Assembly (NCBI GenBank): GCA_029448655.1
Contig: JACCLO010000004.1
Location: 868,001-932,000 of the forward strand
Origin: Wolfiporia cocos
Lineage: Eukaryota > Basidiomycota > Agaricomycetes > Polyporales > Phaeolaceae
Length of the DNA stretch: 64,000 nucleotides
Direction of reading: 5' to 3'
A program made the translations under genes and the position numbers. The notes below the pieces were generated by a model that was not told where the DNA came from, did not search any database, and saw only the letters and a list, made by a program, of their open reading frames with translations. Of this stretch, positions 1 through 20,640 are shown piece after piece. The number at the start of each line of letters is the position of its first letter. The first letter of the stretch is position 1.

Positions 1-26
1 AACCACCGAGCGCGGGATCCTCTGCC

Positions 27-2613
27 ATGGAGAAGACGCACGACTCCGGGGCTGAGACGGAACGGACACCAACAGTGAGTTTTCCTAGAATTACGCATTT
101 GCTATGCACACTGATTATGTTAATGCTACATGCTCGATAGCCAGACGCCTCTCCTTCGCCGCTCATGGCCTTTTTGCTCTCGTTGCCAATTCCTTCGCGA
201 GCCATTAACTTGGTCAACCTCGCTGTCAACACCATTCTCTTCTTATTTGCCATGGATCTGGCGCTGACCCCAAGTGTGGATGATGCACGCGATGTCGTGT
301 TTACTCGCGTGGGCGCCGTATATCCCGACGGCGCCAAGATCGTCGTGCGTTATCCTCTCAGCCCCCAAGCCGCTCCCAGCAGAGTGGAAGACGAGGACCT
401 CTACGATTTTGAAGCTCCCTCTCAGCCTACCTCGGGAGATGGGTGGCATGTCGTGCATGTCGTGTGGCGGCAAGCGCGCAGCGGCAATAACACGCCTTTG
501 AACAAGGATGTGCTGAGGCGCACGCGTGCACTGAACCTTACACGAGAACATGATTGGGTGGGAACAGTGACGCTTGATGGGATGTATCCTGATACGGAGT
601 ACGAATGTACGTCCCGTTCCATTTACTCCCGATGAATGGGCTGCAACTCGATACCTCTAACTTATTTTCCACTGTCACTCAGACATGTTGACCTCTTCCG
701 ACCAAACACCGCTCGAATACCCTGCGGTCTCTGCAGCTTCCTCGTTTATATCCTCATTGCCATTCTTACCCACTGAGCTAGTATCAGGGCGGTCCCTGCA
801 CTTCCGAACGTTCCCTGACCCGCTGCTGCGTCACGATGGTCGCGGTGCGCACTTCAGATTCATTGCAACATCGTGCGTAACGCCCAACTTCCCCTATGTG
901 CCTCTGCATGGCAGACGCATCCGCGGCTTTGATCTGCTTGCCGAGTATATCTGGCCACCCACTTCATCAGCCTCAACCCCCGTCTTAAGCCCTGTCGCTT
1001 CATCAGGACCCGCGCAGAACTCTAGCAGCCAACTGAATGACTCTGCGGTGGAATCAACAGCATTACTTCCTCTCGTAAGCGGACCAGCGACGGCATTCAT
1101 GCTCTTCCTGGGGGACTTCATTTACGCCGATGTGCCGGTATATATGGGTGACAATCGTGAGGCGTATCGACGGTTATACCGGAGAAACTACCTTAGCAAC
1201 AGCTTCCGGCGCGTATATGAGCGTCTTCGTGAGTATTTTGTCCATATCCCCGGTTCTACACGCAAATTTAATGTGTCCACGATGTGAAGCTATATTCCAC
1301 ACTTATGACGACCATGAGGTACATGATTCTACGCTGGATAACAATGGTAGACACTAACGCCCAACGCGACATCACCTAGATAATCAACAACTACATTGGA
1401 GGCGCAGCCGATCCCGCTCCTTTCTCGAATGCAGATGACGCTTTCCGACTATACAATGCCGATGGGAACTACAATCTGCCTGCTACCTCTCGATCATCCA
1501 CATTTTCAGTCTCATCAGCGAAATCATATGCAGGCGACGAGCATTACTATTCGTTCCGCCATGGAGACGCAGCATTTTTCGTGCTCGACACGCGCCGCTA
1601 CCGCTCGAGCCTGGAGACAGAGCCTGCGCTGCGTACGATGCTTGGTGCTCGGCAGCTACGAGAGGTCGTTAATTGGCTGAAAGAGGTATTACTTTATTTC
1701 GATCTCTGATTTGTTATGATCATGTACGCCTCTAATGTGTAGGTCAACAACACGGCAACCTTCAAGTTCCTTGTATCCTCCGTGCCGTTCACATCTCTCT
1801 GGACGCATGATGCGCAGACCGACTCGTGGGCTGGTTACGCCTACGAGAAGTCTGCTCTCCTACGCATCCTGCACACTGTCCCGAACATCGTCATCTTATC
1901 GGGAGACCGCCACGAGTTTGCTGCGATCGAGTTCCCCGCAGGAGAGCCGACGCATGTACAGCCCCTCCACACCGAGTCAGAACAATCGGACGATAGTAGT
2001 GACGATAGCAGTGATGAAGAAGAGCATGCATATGAGAAGGACGATCTGCGCTCTGACTGGGATGCGGGCAGGGGACGATATGATGTGCTGGAGGTCTCAA
2101 CGAGCCCGCTGAGCATGTTTTATATTCCGCTGGTCCGCACGCTGAACTTGCAAAGCGAGGAGGCAGTACGACGTACGAAGGTATTCAATAAGACGCTGGA
2201 GAACGGAGAAATCGCGACAGAACATGTCGTGGAGGAAGTCCCGAGGGAGCGGGCGCTCAAGTACATTGGGGAAGGAAACTACAAATGGTAGGTGATCTCC
2301 ATAATTGCGAGTCAGCAGAACGTGTGGACTTACCCGTCGCGCCAATAGGTCTTCCATTGAGGTGGACACAAGAGATTCTGACCATCCCGTAGCGCATATA
2401 GAGATTATGATCGACGGTGCGAAAGCATGGACGTGCGTCGTACCTTGAGTGGCTTCAATGTCTATGCTCGTGCTAACGTCGTCTGATCCCAGCCACACTA
2501 TACACGGACATCCTGTCAAGTCCCAGCCAGCCAACGCATTGGGAACGTTCGTTCCACAAAGCTTCAAGGGAGTGCTGGACATGATTGGACTGAAGCCGAG
2601 CCGATGGTTCTAG
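27..2613 (+). CDS. PhoD-type metallophosphatase family protein
   Basis: Eight exons join in frame, with introns at 75-140, 607-682, 1229-1289, 1319-1379, 1686-1742, 2288-2348 and 2433-2492. The protein starts MEKTHDSGAE, has one hydrophobic stretch at about residues 38-56 (INLVNLAVNTILFLFAMD), then a fibronectin-like strand region and the catalytic domain. Family motifs are visible: FLGDFIYAD, HTYDDHE and ILSGDRHEF, which in PhoD alkaline phosphatases/phosphodiesterases supply metal ligands. It probably hydrolyses phosphate esters at a membrane. An acidic Asp/Ser insert (about 1980-2030) lies between the last metal motif and the C-terminus. The frame is still open upstream of the chosen ATG to the window edge, so the true N-terminus may be missing. 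It ends 187 bp from the convergent PEX6. Substrate unknown. Confidence 0.88.
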
Positions 2614-2799
2614 ATGCGCCGACATATACTGCTGAGCTCATGTAATAACACAATGTTTTGTATCTATATAAGGGCGCCTTGCGATACAAGGCCTCGGCGC
2701 TGCACGATCGAATTGTCGTTAGGAATATGCATGTATGTTGTGGGTAGACTAGCAAGAAGATGGACACTCCTGAACTCGATGCTTGGAATGTGAGCTCGT

Positions 2800-7169
<4,370 letters not shown>

Positions 7170-7271
7170 GGGGAAGCGTGGGAAGATGCGCGATCGACGT
7201 TAGCAAAATTGATCGCGCGGTTGCATTCCGTGTATTGCGCCCTCGCATCACTCGACACACATATTCACGAC
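7170..7271. promoter_or_regulatory. Shared divergent promoter PEX6/GAR1
   Basis: Only 102 bp separate the two start codons, which point away from each other. Both promoters must overlap here or reach into the neighbouring transcript. No TATA box stands out. Confidence 0.5.
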
Positions 7272-8093
7272 ATGAGCCGGGGCGGACGAGGCTTCGCGCG
7301 CGGTGGCGGTCGGTGATCCTTGCCTCGTGCTGGCCCTGTGTGGGCATGCTAATCTCACCTGCAGGTCGTGGCGGCGGACGGGGCGGATTCACCCAGCGGG
7401 ACCAGGGCCCCCCAGACCAGGTCCTCGGTGCGTCTCTCTTCTTCGCCTATCATTCTCTTCTGAGGCCACTCCACCCATGCACGCAGAGATGGGCTCCTTC
7501 CTCCACGCCGTCGAGGACGAGATGCTCTGCCAGTCGACCATGCCCGACAAGGTCCCGTACTTCAACGCTCCTATCTACCTCCAGAACAAGTCCGCGATTG
7601 GCCGCGTCGACGAGATTCTCGGTCCTATAAATGAGGTCTACTTTAGCGTCAAGATGGACCCGGGCATGGTCGCCAACAGCTTCAAGAAGGGCGACAAGGT
7701 GTACATTGGTGGTGACAAGCTGCTCCCGGTGGAGAGGTTCTTGCCGAAGCCAAAAGTGGTTGGAGGTACGGTGGCTGTATTCCGACTACTCGACAGGAGC
7801 TTATACTTTGCTTTTGCTTCCAGGTGTAGCAAGTGCGCACTCTTAGCCAGCCAGTGTATGCATTACTAACCCAGTTGTCCCCCCCAGAACGCGCCCGAGG
7901 ACGAGGTGCACCCGGAGGTCGTGGCCGGGGTGCGCCGGGCGGCCGCGGTGGCTTCCGGGGCGGCGCACGCGGTGGACGAGGTGGCTCAAGAGGTGGTTTC
8001 GACCGTGGACGGGGCGGTGGGCGGGGGTTCAGCGGAGGACGTGGTGGTCCACGGGGAGGCGGCCGCGGTGGGCGAGGGTTCAGGGGATCATAG
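7272..8093 (+). CDS. GAR1: H/ACA snoRNP subunit GAR1
   Basis: GAR1 is a nucleolar protein of the box H/ACA particle that guides rRNA pseudouridylation. The order is typical: an N-terminal GAR repeat ([13 protein letters not shown]...), a conserved core ([59 protein letters not shown]) and a long C-terminal RGG domain ending GGRGFRGS. Exons are 7272-7308, 7366-7427, 7487-7765, then probably a 9-nt microexon at 7824-7832, and 7888-8093. With the microexon the joint reads VVGGVAKRARGRG and splits a 122-bp gap into two normal-sized introns (58 and 55 bp). A TACTAAC-like branch site lies at about 7863. Skipping the microexon also keeps the frame. Confidence 0.95.
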
Positions 8094-8408
8094 GCGGAGG
8101 CGTGTTTTATTCCATCTTCTCTTCTCTATTCTGCATTTTCTTCTTCTGCCGCATATCAGCTGTGCGTGCTGGATCTCACAGCAAAACAAAAAGGAAGACG
8201 GCTGGTTGGAAATATTTCGGTAATGCAGGCTCAGTCCGAGTAACGTCCGTATCCAATTGCAAGCCGGAGCGCACGTACAGTATGACATTACACAGGTCGT
8301 ATACAAGGTACAGATAAGCAGAGAGACCGTTCAACTAAATTCCGTGCAGCATATTACCCTTCCCACCTCGTCTGGACGGCTGTTAGAGTAGATACTGCAA
8401 TCCGCCAA

Positions 8409-9030
8409 CTATTGACGCACCTCCGGGTGTGCCTTGAACTGCTCGTAGAGCTCGCGGTTGAAAAAGCTGACCTCGGTCTCGTTCTCTGCGTGCCCAAGTT
8501 GGCGTATGCCAAACGATTGCTATGACGCACATACCGAAACCGCACTCCAACAACGTCTTTGAGTCGTCCTCAAAGATCCAGTCGTCGTGGTCGAGATTGA
8601 TGATCAGATTTGTCGTCTAGCGCGATTCTGGGGGCTAGTACAAGAAGCATTTAAAGCATGCACGTCCACCGACCTTTGCGCCATGCGCCTTTGTGTACAG
8701 CTTCAACGTGTCTTTCCTGCACATCAGCGCGCGCGCCATTCCATCAACAAGCGCCGCTCACCAAGCTGGATATTCCTGTACGCCTTCCACCCGGGCTGTG
8801 TGCGCACCGCTATCCACCACGCACGAAGCTCACATCGATGATCGGGACAGACGAGAGTGCGCGCGGTTACCTTCGCGGGCCATCTCCTTGAGCGCGCCGA
8901 CGGTCGTTGCGCCGAGGTCGACGGCGTGCAGGACGAGGCTGCGCTCGGTGCGGAACTCGAACGACTTGATGATCCGCACGGTGAGCGTCGCGCCCGCGCC
9001 TGGGGTTGCGTTTGTCAGAGGCGAGGACAT
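8409..9030 (-). CDS. UPF0538 family protein (C2orf76-like)
   Basis: Five short exons. The N-terminus MSSPLTNATPGAGATLTVRI is followed by IIKSFEFRTERSLVLHAVDL, then PGWKAYRNIQL, DTLKLYTKAHGAK, TTNLIINLDHDDWIFEDDSK and a C-terminus ending EQFKAHPEVRQ. These match in order the small ubiquitin-fold-like UPF0538 family found from fungi to man, whose function is not established. Exon borders show GT-AG sites, for example the donor after AREG at about 8870 and the acceptor before PGW at about 8803. The gene is divergent from the Mis14 gene, with 241 bp between starts. Confidence 0.85.
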
Positions 9031-9271
9031 TTGGGACGGTGAGCAGAGAAAGAGGATGGAGAGCAAGGGAGGACGAAGGACCGAGAACGCACCTCGAATA
9101 AAGATCGGCCCAGCTGCATCACGATCAAATCGAGATCCGTCCGCGCGTCTCATCACGCGTGACGGACGCGTCCGTCACGCGACCGTGTGGGACGCGTCTC
9201 AGACTCTCACGTTTACTTCTTCGCATCATTGTGCCTTCCCCATATCTCCCTCTCAATTTAGTCTGCACATC

Positions 9272-10116
9272 ATGGATCCGGGACCACAGCGCTCAGAGGA
9301 CATTACCCGCATCTCCATCGACACGCTCCAGGACTGGCAGCGTGTCCGCGCGAACTACACCGCCGCGGCCATGCAGGTCTTCAACGAGGAGATGATAAAT
9401 AGCATGGATGATCTGAGCGGAGAGCGGCAAGTGCTCGAGAGGTATATGCAGCAGGTGAGCCCGCGTGTGTGCAGTGGCTGGTCGTGGACCTGAGCGAGCT
9501 CGTGGAGGCAGTTCATCCAGAGTACGTTCGAGATGACGCGCGAGAACCTGCGTGTGAACGGCAGGAACTACGAGGATGTGGAGATGGACGAGGAAGGTGC
9601 GCGCTTTGCTCTACAGTTATTCTCCCATTGGTCGCCCCCTGCTGATACCCGCAATACATTATTCTGTGTGTACAGAGGAGCCATTTGACGAGGGTCTCGA
9701 CCGGCATATCTGGGCGCTCTCAGAGCAAAGCCTCAAATGGGACCGCGAGATTGCTCAGAAACGGCGCGAGACACCTCGAGAGGTCGAGCGGCTCATCGGC
9801 GAGCTCCTTGAGCGCCAGCGTGAAGTGGACGCAGATGAGGACCCAAGTGAAAACCAGGAGGACGTGGACATGGCAGGGGGCGCAATCCCCGAGGTAGATC
9901 CTGCTTTGGAGGCATCGCTCGAGCGCACGACGAAGGTCGCTACGAGAGTGGAGGCGATGGTGGCGAAACTGCAGCATGTACGTGTGCACTTCTGGCCTTT
10001 GTCAACTGCGAGCGAGCTTACCCTGATTTTGCGTTTCGCAGAAGGTGCCATTGCAGACGGAGCGGACAGAGCGCGTGCAGACCGTTGCGGCGGAGGTGAA
10101 GGCACTGAAGAGCTGA
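9272..10116 (+). CDS. Kinetochore Mis12-complex subunit Mis14/NSL1-like
   Basis: Four exons: 9272-9454, 9512-9596, 9676-9977 and 10042-10116, encoding about 214 residues from MDPGPQRSED to EVKALKS. The mainly helical protein carries the Mis14-type block EEPFDEGLDRHIWALSEQSL followed by a basic/acidic helix (RRETPREVERLIGELLERQ) and a C-terminal coiled coil. The Mis12 complex links centromeric chromatin to the Ndc80 complex. The family call rests on the EPFDE...RRETP block and overall layout; a different coiled-coil kinetochore or spindle protein is possible. Confidence 0.65.
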
Positions 10117-10783
10117 TCCAACAGTTCAGGATGATGTATTTGTACAAACTATGGAGGCGTGTAGGATTATCTGGATTTTGACAATACCCGCATGCGCGTG
10201 CGGGTTGATTAGATCTACAATAGATCTCGGCTGTAGGTCATTGTGTCGCTTTCAGAATCACCGCTCGGCACGCTCTGCCAAATTCTCTTCTGCGACATGA
10301 TCAATGGGAAATTTAGCACTGTCGTCTATCTATTTGAAAACCGACTTGATCGACAAAGTCGGGCTGTACTCCCGCAAACACTCACAATTGTTCCCTGTTG
10401 TGCTATTCTGATAGTTTGAAAGAGAGCCGTGAATCTTCACTGCAGGTGCGTGGTTGAGTAACGTGCAGAGGCAAGTCAGATATGGAAGTAGCAAGGAAGC
10501 GGGGGTTTCGACTGTGAGAAGATATCGACCGGTGCTTGGATTCGGAAGGGCTTGCAGAGATGCTTCCTTCGTGCACATTACCAATGTCCGCAACCACTGA
10601 GGAATACAAGGTCGCAATACGATCAATCGCCATGAGGTTGCGGCAGAGGACGTGAAGACAGTACAATATTCTGCCTGGTTGCGCGTGTAATATATAAGCA
10701 AATAGGCATGCCACATAATATTACTAGAGTACAGTATCCCGTTATCCTGAGGTGATCTGACATCCTATGACAGCGGACTAGTG
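10117..10783. other. Intergenic stretch with a decayed gene fragment
   Basis: Apart from the DHX35-derived fragment described separately, no open frame or RNA gene is supported here. It holds the 3' flank of the Mis14 gene and the end of the convergent YJU2 transcript. Confidence 0.6.
10425..10580 (+). pseudogene. Partial duplicate of the DHX35 gene
   Basis: About 155 bp resemble 13,131-13,291 of the DHX35 gene lying 2.7 kb to the right. Shared blocks include CTGCAGGTGCGTG (10,439 versus 13,141), GTGCAGAGGCAA, AGCAAGGAAGCGGGG, TCGACCGGTGCTTGGA versus TCGATCGGTGCTTAGA, and GAGATGCTTCCTTCGTGC versus GAAATGCTTCCATCGTGC. The copy includes an exon end, the donor site, the whole intron and the next exon, so it arose from DNA, not from spliced RNA. 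A deletion of about 15 bp and further changes destroy the frame. Confidence 0.8.
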
Positions 10784-11852
10784 CTATACAGCGACGGCCT
10801 TCGCTTTTGCTGTCGACTTGCCCTTGATCTTAATACCCAAGGAATTCTTGAAATCCGTCTTCTTCTTCTTTGTCGGTGGCTGCCCAAACGTCTTGGACGA
10901 GATGAGCTCTCGTGTCGCTTCTGGCAGCAGGCTGCGCACGTCCGGCTCTGCGCCCTCCGCTTTGCGCTTCATCGTGACCACGGGTGTCGGAGTGCCAGCC
11001 GGCGACTCGCTGCTCCCACTGCCACTACCACTCGCTACCGGCTGCTCTGACGCCGGTATCTTCGCGAAGACCTCCCGCACAAGCCTCTCGTCCTCCTCCT
11101 CAGCCAACCTCTGCTGCCGCTCCTCCTCCGTCTCCTCCTCTTCTCGCTCCTGTATACGCGACACGAGATCGACGGACTGCCCAATTCGCTCGTTTCGTGC
11201 GTTGCGCGCTCGGATGTCCTGCAACGCGTCGAGAATGTCCATCTCGCGCTTTGAGTCGATCGTGCGGTTCTCGAGCGCCTTCATCGGGTTATTCTCCTCC
11301 TCCTCTAGCTTTGCGAGCCGGTCCTCCTCCTCAACGGCCCGCTCCTCGCGCCATGGCTCAAAGTTACGGGAAGCACCGTGTTCCGCAGCGTAGTCGGTGT
11401 TCTTGGGGTCTGTCTTAAAGGTGATCTCCGCAGAACATAGGGTACTATGGAAATGAATCAACGACAACGCCTGTGAGAGCTGAGCAGGTCGCACGCACCA
11501 CTTGATGTAGAAACGGAAGATCTTGATACCATAGTAGTCCTCGCCATCCACCGTTTCCTTCCGCGCGTTGAACTTCTTCCCCTTGTAGATGTACTCGCCA
11601 CAGGTGTTACATCGCCTGCATCGCCATATGCAAGGTCAGAAAGGAGACAAGGACAGTCAGAGACGCAGCGACGCACATAGAGAAGGGAGCCATGAGACGA
11701 ACCACCTGCTGCGAGTTCTTGGGCTGCTTCCTGCGCGGAATCAACGCCGGGTCGAAGTCCGGCGGGAAGTACTTGTTGAGGACTGCATTCATTTGAATCA
11801 ATGTATTGTTCGATTAACATACTCTGACATGCTCACCTTTTCGTTCAGACAT
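10784..11852 (-). CDS. YJU2: Pre-mRNA-splicing factor YJU2 (CWC16/CCDC94 family)
   Basis: YJU2 joins the spliceosome around the first catalytic step and docks the branch helix. The start exon MSERK (11,852 down) is followed by [20 protein letters not shown], then [35 protein letters not shown] and [20 protein letters not shown]. Two CxxC pairs (CNTC and CTLC, the second made across a splice joint near 11,446) form the family zinc site. The tail is highly charged and ends in a lysine-rich [21 protein letters not shown] 213-bp gap separates its start from the divergent DHX35 start. Confidence 0.93.
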
Positions 11853-12065
11853 GCTTGAATGCTCTCAGGAGTTGGTTGGTGAGTGAAGTGGCAACAGACG
11901 AGAGAGGGGACAGAAGGAAGTCGATGTGTACTACAGAGTAAGCGAAGCGACCATCAGCCACTAGGAGTCTATTTGGTCCTGCTTGGCCCCGCGTGCAAAA
12001 GCTTTAGACTCAAACAACCACTCGCTATTGGGCGCCAATCACTCTCCCATATCTCCGGTGCCGCA
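11853..12065. promoter_or_regulatory. Shared divergent promoter YJU2/DHX35
   Basis: This 213-bp gap lies between two divergent start codons, both for spliceosome proteins. Joint regulation is possible but no specific operator was recognised. Confidence 0.4.
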
Positions 12066-14990
<2,925 letters not shown>

Positions 14991-15176
14991 TACAATCACA
15001 CGATGTAGCAGCTCTGTAGAATATAGTGCTTTCCGCCCGAGTGGCATCGAGCGTCTACGGGAGAGGTCGGGCACCTTCCGAAAACAGCTTGAGCGTGTAC
15101 TGTGTCCTCATCCACCACTTGCTGGCTCTTCCGGCGGGCAGCTCGTCGAGCTCAAAAATATAGACAACACTCCGAG

Positions 15177-15888
15177 ATGGGTGCCAGCCAGTCTACTGCG
15201 CAGCCCGACGAAAAGGTGTTCGCGGCCGAGACGTCCATCCAGGTGCGCACCCACCCGGGTCTGTACGTGAACAGCGTCGGCGTACTCACACCACCAGGCG
15301 CGCAGTTCTCTCCGGATGTCGTAAACCAGCTCTCCGACCACCTCGCGTCGCCGGACCCGCCGCCCGAACGCCAGTCGACGCTCGACTCTCACGTCCGCGC
15401 GCGCATCCAGGCGGAGATCGCGCGCCTGCGCGCGGAGGAGGAGGAGGTGAAGGCCGAGATCGAGCGCGCGCTGGAGAAGGAGAACCTCGACCGCGAGCGC
15501 GCCATGGCTGGTGTGGAGAGCAGCGAGGAGGGAGAAGAAGGCGCGGGCGGCGTGCGGAGCAGCGCGGCGCTCATGGGCGACCTCGAGGAGGTGAGGCAGA
15601 AGGTGGAGCGCTACCACCAGAGACACGAGCTTCAGGGATACGCGAACGTGCAGGCGAAAGGAGAGGCAGTCGCGTCGTGTTATAAGTGAGTGGGAGTACT
15701 TGTTATGGTGTCGTTGTACTGATGAGAGCTACGTAGAGCTCACCAAGGGAGGTCGTTGGACTGCTGGCGGGAGGTGAGCGTCTTCAAGACGGCTGTGGCG
15801 CAACTAGAGCAGGTACGTCCGATGCAGAGATGCGCTCGAATGCGAATGCTTATTTACATTACAGGAGTATGTGCATTCACTACAGTAG
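15177..15888 (+). CDS. MIC19: MICOS complex subunit MIC19
   Basis: Three exons: 15,177-15,685, 15,737-15,812 and 15,865-15,888. The protein starts MGASQST, a good N-myristoylation signal (Gly2, Ser6), then has a long charged coiled coil (residues about 75-160). Its C-terminal CHCH-like region reads CYKAHQGRSLDCWREVSVFK, with two cysteines ten residues apart, and it ends EQEYVHSLQ. MIC19 faces the intermembrane space, binds MIC60 and shapes crista junctions. The first cysteine and the rest of the motif lie on different exons, and the splice joint restores the spacing. Confidence 0.9.
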
Positions 15889-16114
15889 CACGTATTCACA
15901 TACACGCTACATTATTTGCATTGCATCGCGATATAGAGCATGCCACGAGGTACAGCGAAGATATACAGCAACTACAACATCAAACCAAGGTTAGCACTAC
16001 ACCAAATACAAAGTCCAACGTAGAGTATACGGTAAGCAGCATGTCTGTCCGTCAACCCCTCAGCGTCCACAGGAACAACATGAATGACAAACCTCTGAGA
16101 ACTCAACCACACGG

Positions 16115-17507
16115 CTAGCTCGGTCCCATGCCCTCCTCTCCACCATACGCCAATCCGACACCCTCCTCCGCATCGTCGACACCCAAGACACTCGTCCTCG
16201 ACAGGCTCCTTTGCTCCAAGTCGTTCCCGGCACTCGTGCGATGACGGGACGCCCCGCGTCCTAGATAGTTTCCTAGCCACGAGCGGCGCGGATCCATATG
16301 GCCCAGAGCGGCCATGATCAGGCTGCTCGACACGCGCGTCTGGCGCTCCTCGCCGCTCTCGGTCGAGTACACGGACGCGGTGCTCGCGGCAGAGGCACGA
16401 TTCGTCCGTGAGCTGGAGCGCGCGGAGGTAAGGGGGCGCTTTAGGAACGGCTGCACGGTCGACGTCGGGCTGCCAGTGGGGCTCGGAGTGGCCTTGCCGG
16501 ACAAGCGCGAGGCGACGGGAGAGTGCCGGGGTGTGGTGGGCATGGATAGCGCGGGAGCGTTGTGCGGGTCGGGCGAGGTCAGGAGCGGGGCTTGTTCGGT
16601 GGTGGAAGAGCTGCGCCCCAAGGGACTCGGGCGTACGGGCTTGTGCGTCACTATAGATGCGGCCGGCGAGGGGCTGTAGTTGTCTATAGCAGAGTGCTAA
16701 GCCGAGTTCTTGGGCGTGATAGACGGTGCGCATTACACATACCACAAGGTGCCTCCTTCGCGTCCTTCAGAGTCGGCGCGACGGAGGGCGCAGAGTGTGC
16801 CGTCTGTGCCTCCTCCTTGGGCACGCGCAGGGTGGAAGTGGCAGAGGGCGCGGGGCTGGGCACGAAAGAGACCTTGCGTTCGTGGCGCGAGGACACGAAG
16901 GACGGCGGGAACTGCGTGTACGTACCGGACGAGGCGTTCCGGCGCGTGTTCTCCTTGACTTGCAGTTTTGCGAGCTGGATTCCGAGAGCCGGTGAGGATG
17001 CAGAGAGCTAGCGGAAGGTGGAGCGGATGTACGCACGGCCTCGCGCTGCTTTTTGATGTTCTCCCGCTTGATGCTCTTGCCCCACCAGACCCAGATGACG
17101 ACCACGGCGACGGCAAGAAAGACGCCGGCGGCTGCGCCTCCCGCGATGGCCCCTACAGGCACGGTCGACCTGGGATGCTGATCGTAGTAGTCCGTCGGCA
17201 AGGGTGTCCCGGAGAAGAGGGTCGTTGTGAGGACCTGTAGGCTGCCCGAGGCGCTCTCTGTCTTGGTGACCACGACGGTGGAGGAAGCCACCGCGGCCTG
17301 CGTCGTGCTCGGGGCCACATTCACCGAGGTCGCGCTCATCCGCGATGGTCGTGGTAGCGTAGAGAGAGGCGCTGGTGCTCGTCCGATCTGCAGACGCGGC
17401 GGTGGCGAGACGAGCGAGACGGAGCTAGAAGGGCAAGGACCATCTTCGGGGGCGATGGTGGCACTACAGCTGGTGGGAATGCCTCGTGGTCCGCACAGCC
17501 TGCTCAC
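16115..17507 (-). CDS. Single-pass membrane protein with Ser/Pro-rich cytoplasmic tail
   Basis: A Ser/Thr-rich N-terminal part (SVNVAPSTTQAAVASSTVVV) precedes a transmembrane helix VGAIAGGAAAGVFLAVAVVV, then WVWWGKSIKRENIKKQRE, a basic stop-transfer segment. Introns at 16,975-17,036 and 16,684-16,742 join to a tail (LQVKENTRRNASSGTYTQF, NYSPSPAASIVTHKPVRP) that ends EEGMGPS. The layout resembles fungal Mid2/SKG6-like cell-surface proteins; no enzyme domain is seen. The start is uncertain: the ATG at 17,507 gives no signal peptide, an ATG at about 17,339 is an alternative, and a missed upstream exon could supply a leader. Confidence 0.65.
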
Positions 17508-17683
17508 AAAGACCTTCCGTCAGCTGCCATTCAACAAGAATTCTGTACACAAGAAACCGTGAGGTCAGGCGACGGATGCGACTCCCTGCATTGCCCATTC
17601 TCCACGCAGATAGGCATAGCTCGATACCAATAATATAGACAACACACGCCCAGTTCACAGGACGATAACGTACACATCCAGGC

Positions 17684-20640
<2,957 letters not shown>

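Noticed and set aside
16115..16745. The longer Arg-rich minus-strand frame as the membrane-protein tail
   Set aside because: The spliced frame ending EEGMGPS joins the upstream exon through GT-AG sites and has normal Ser/Pro tail composition; the other frame is its shadow.
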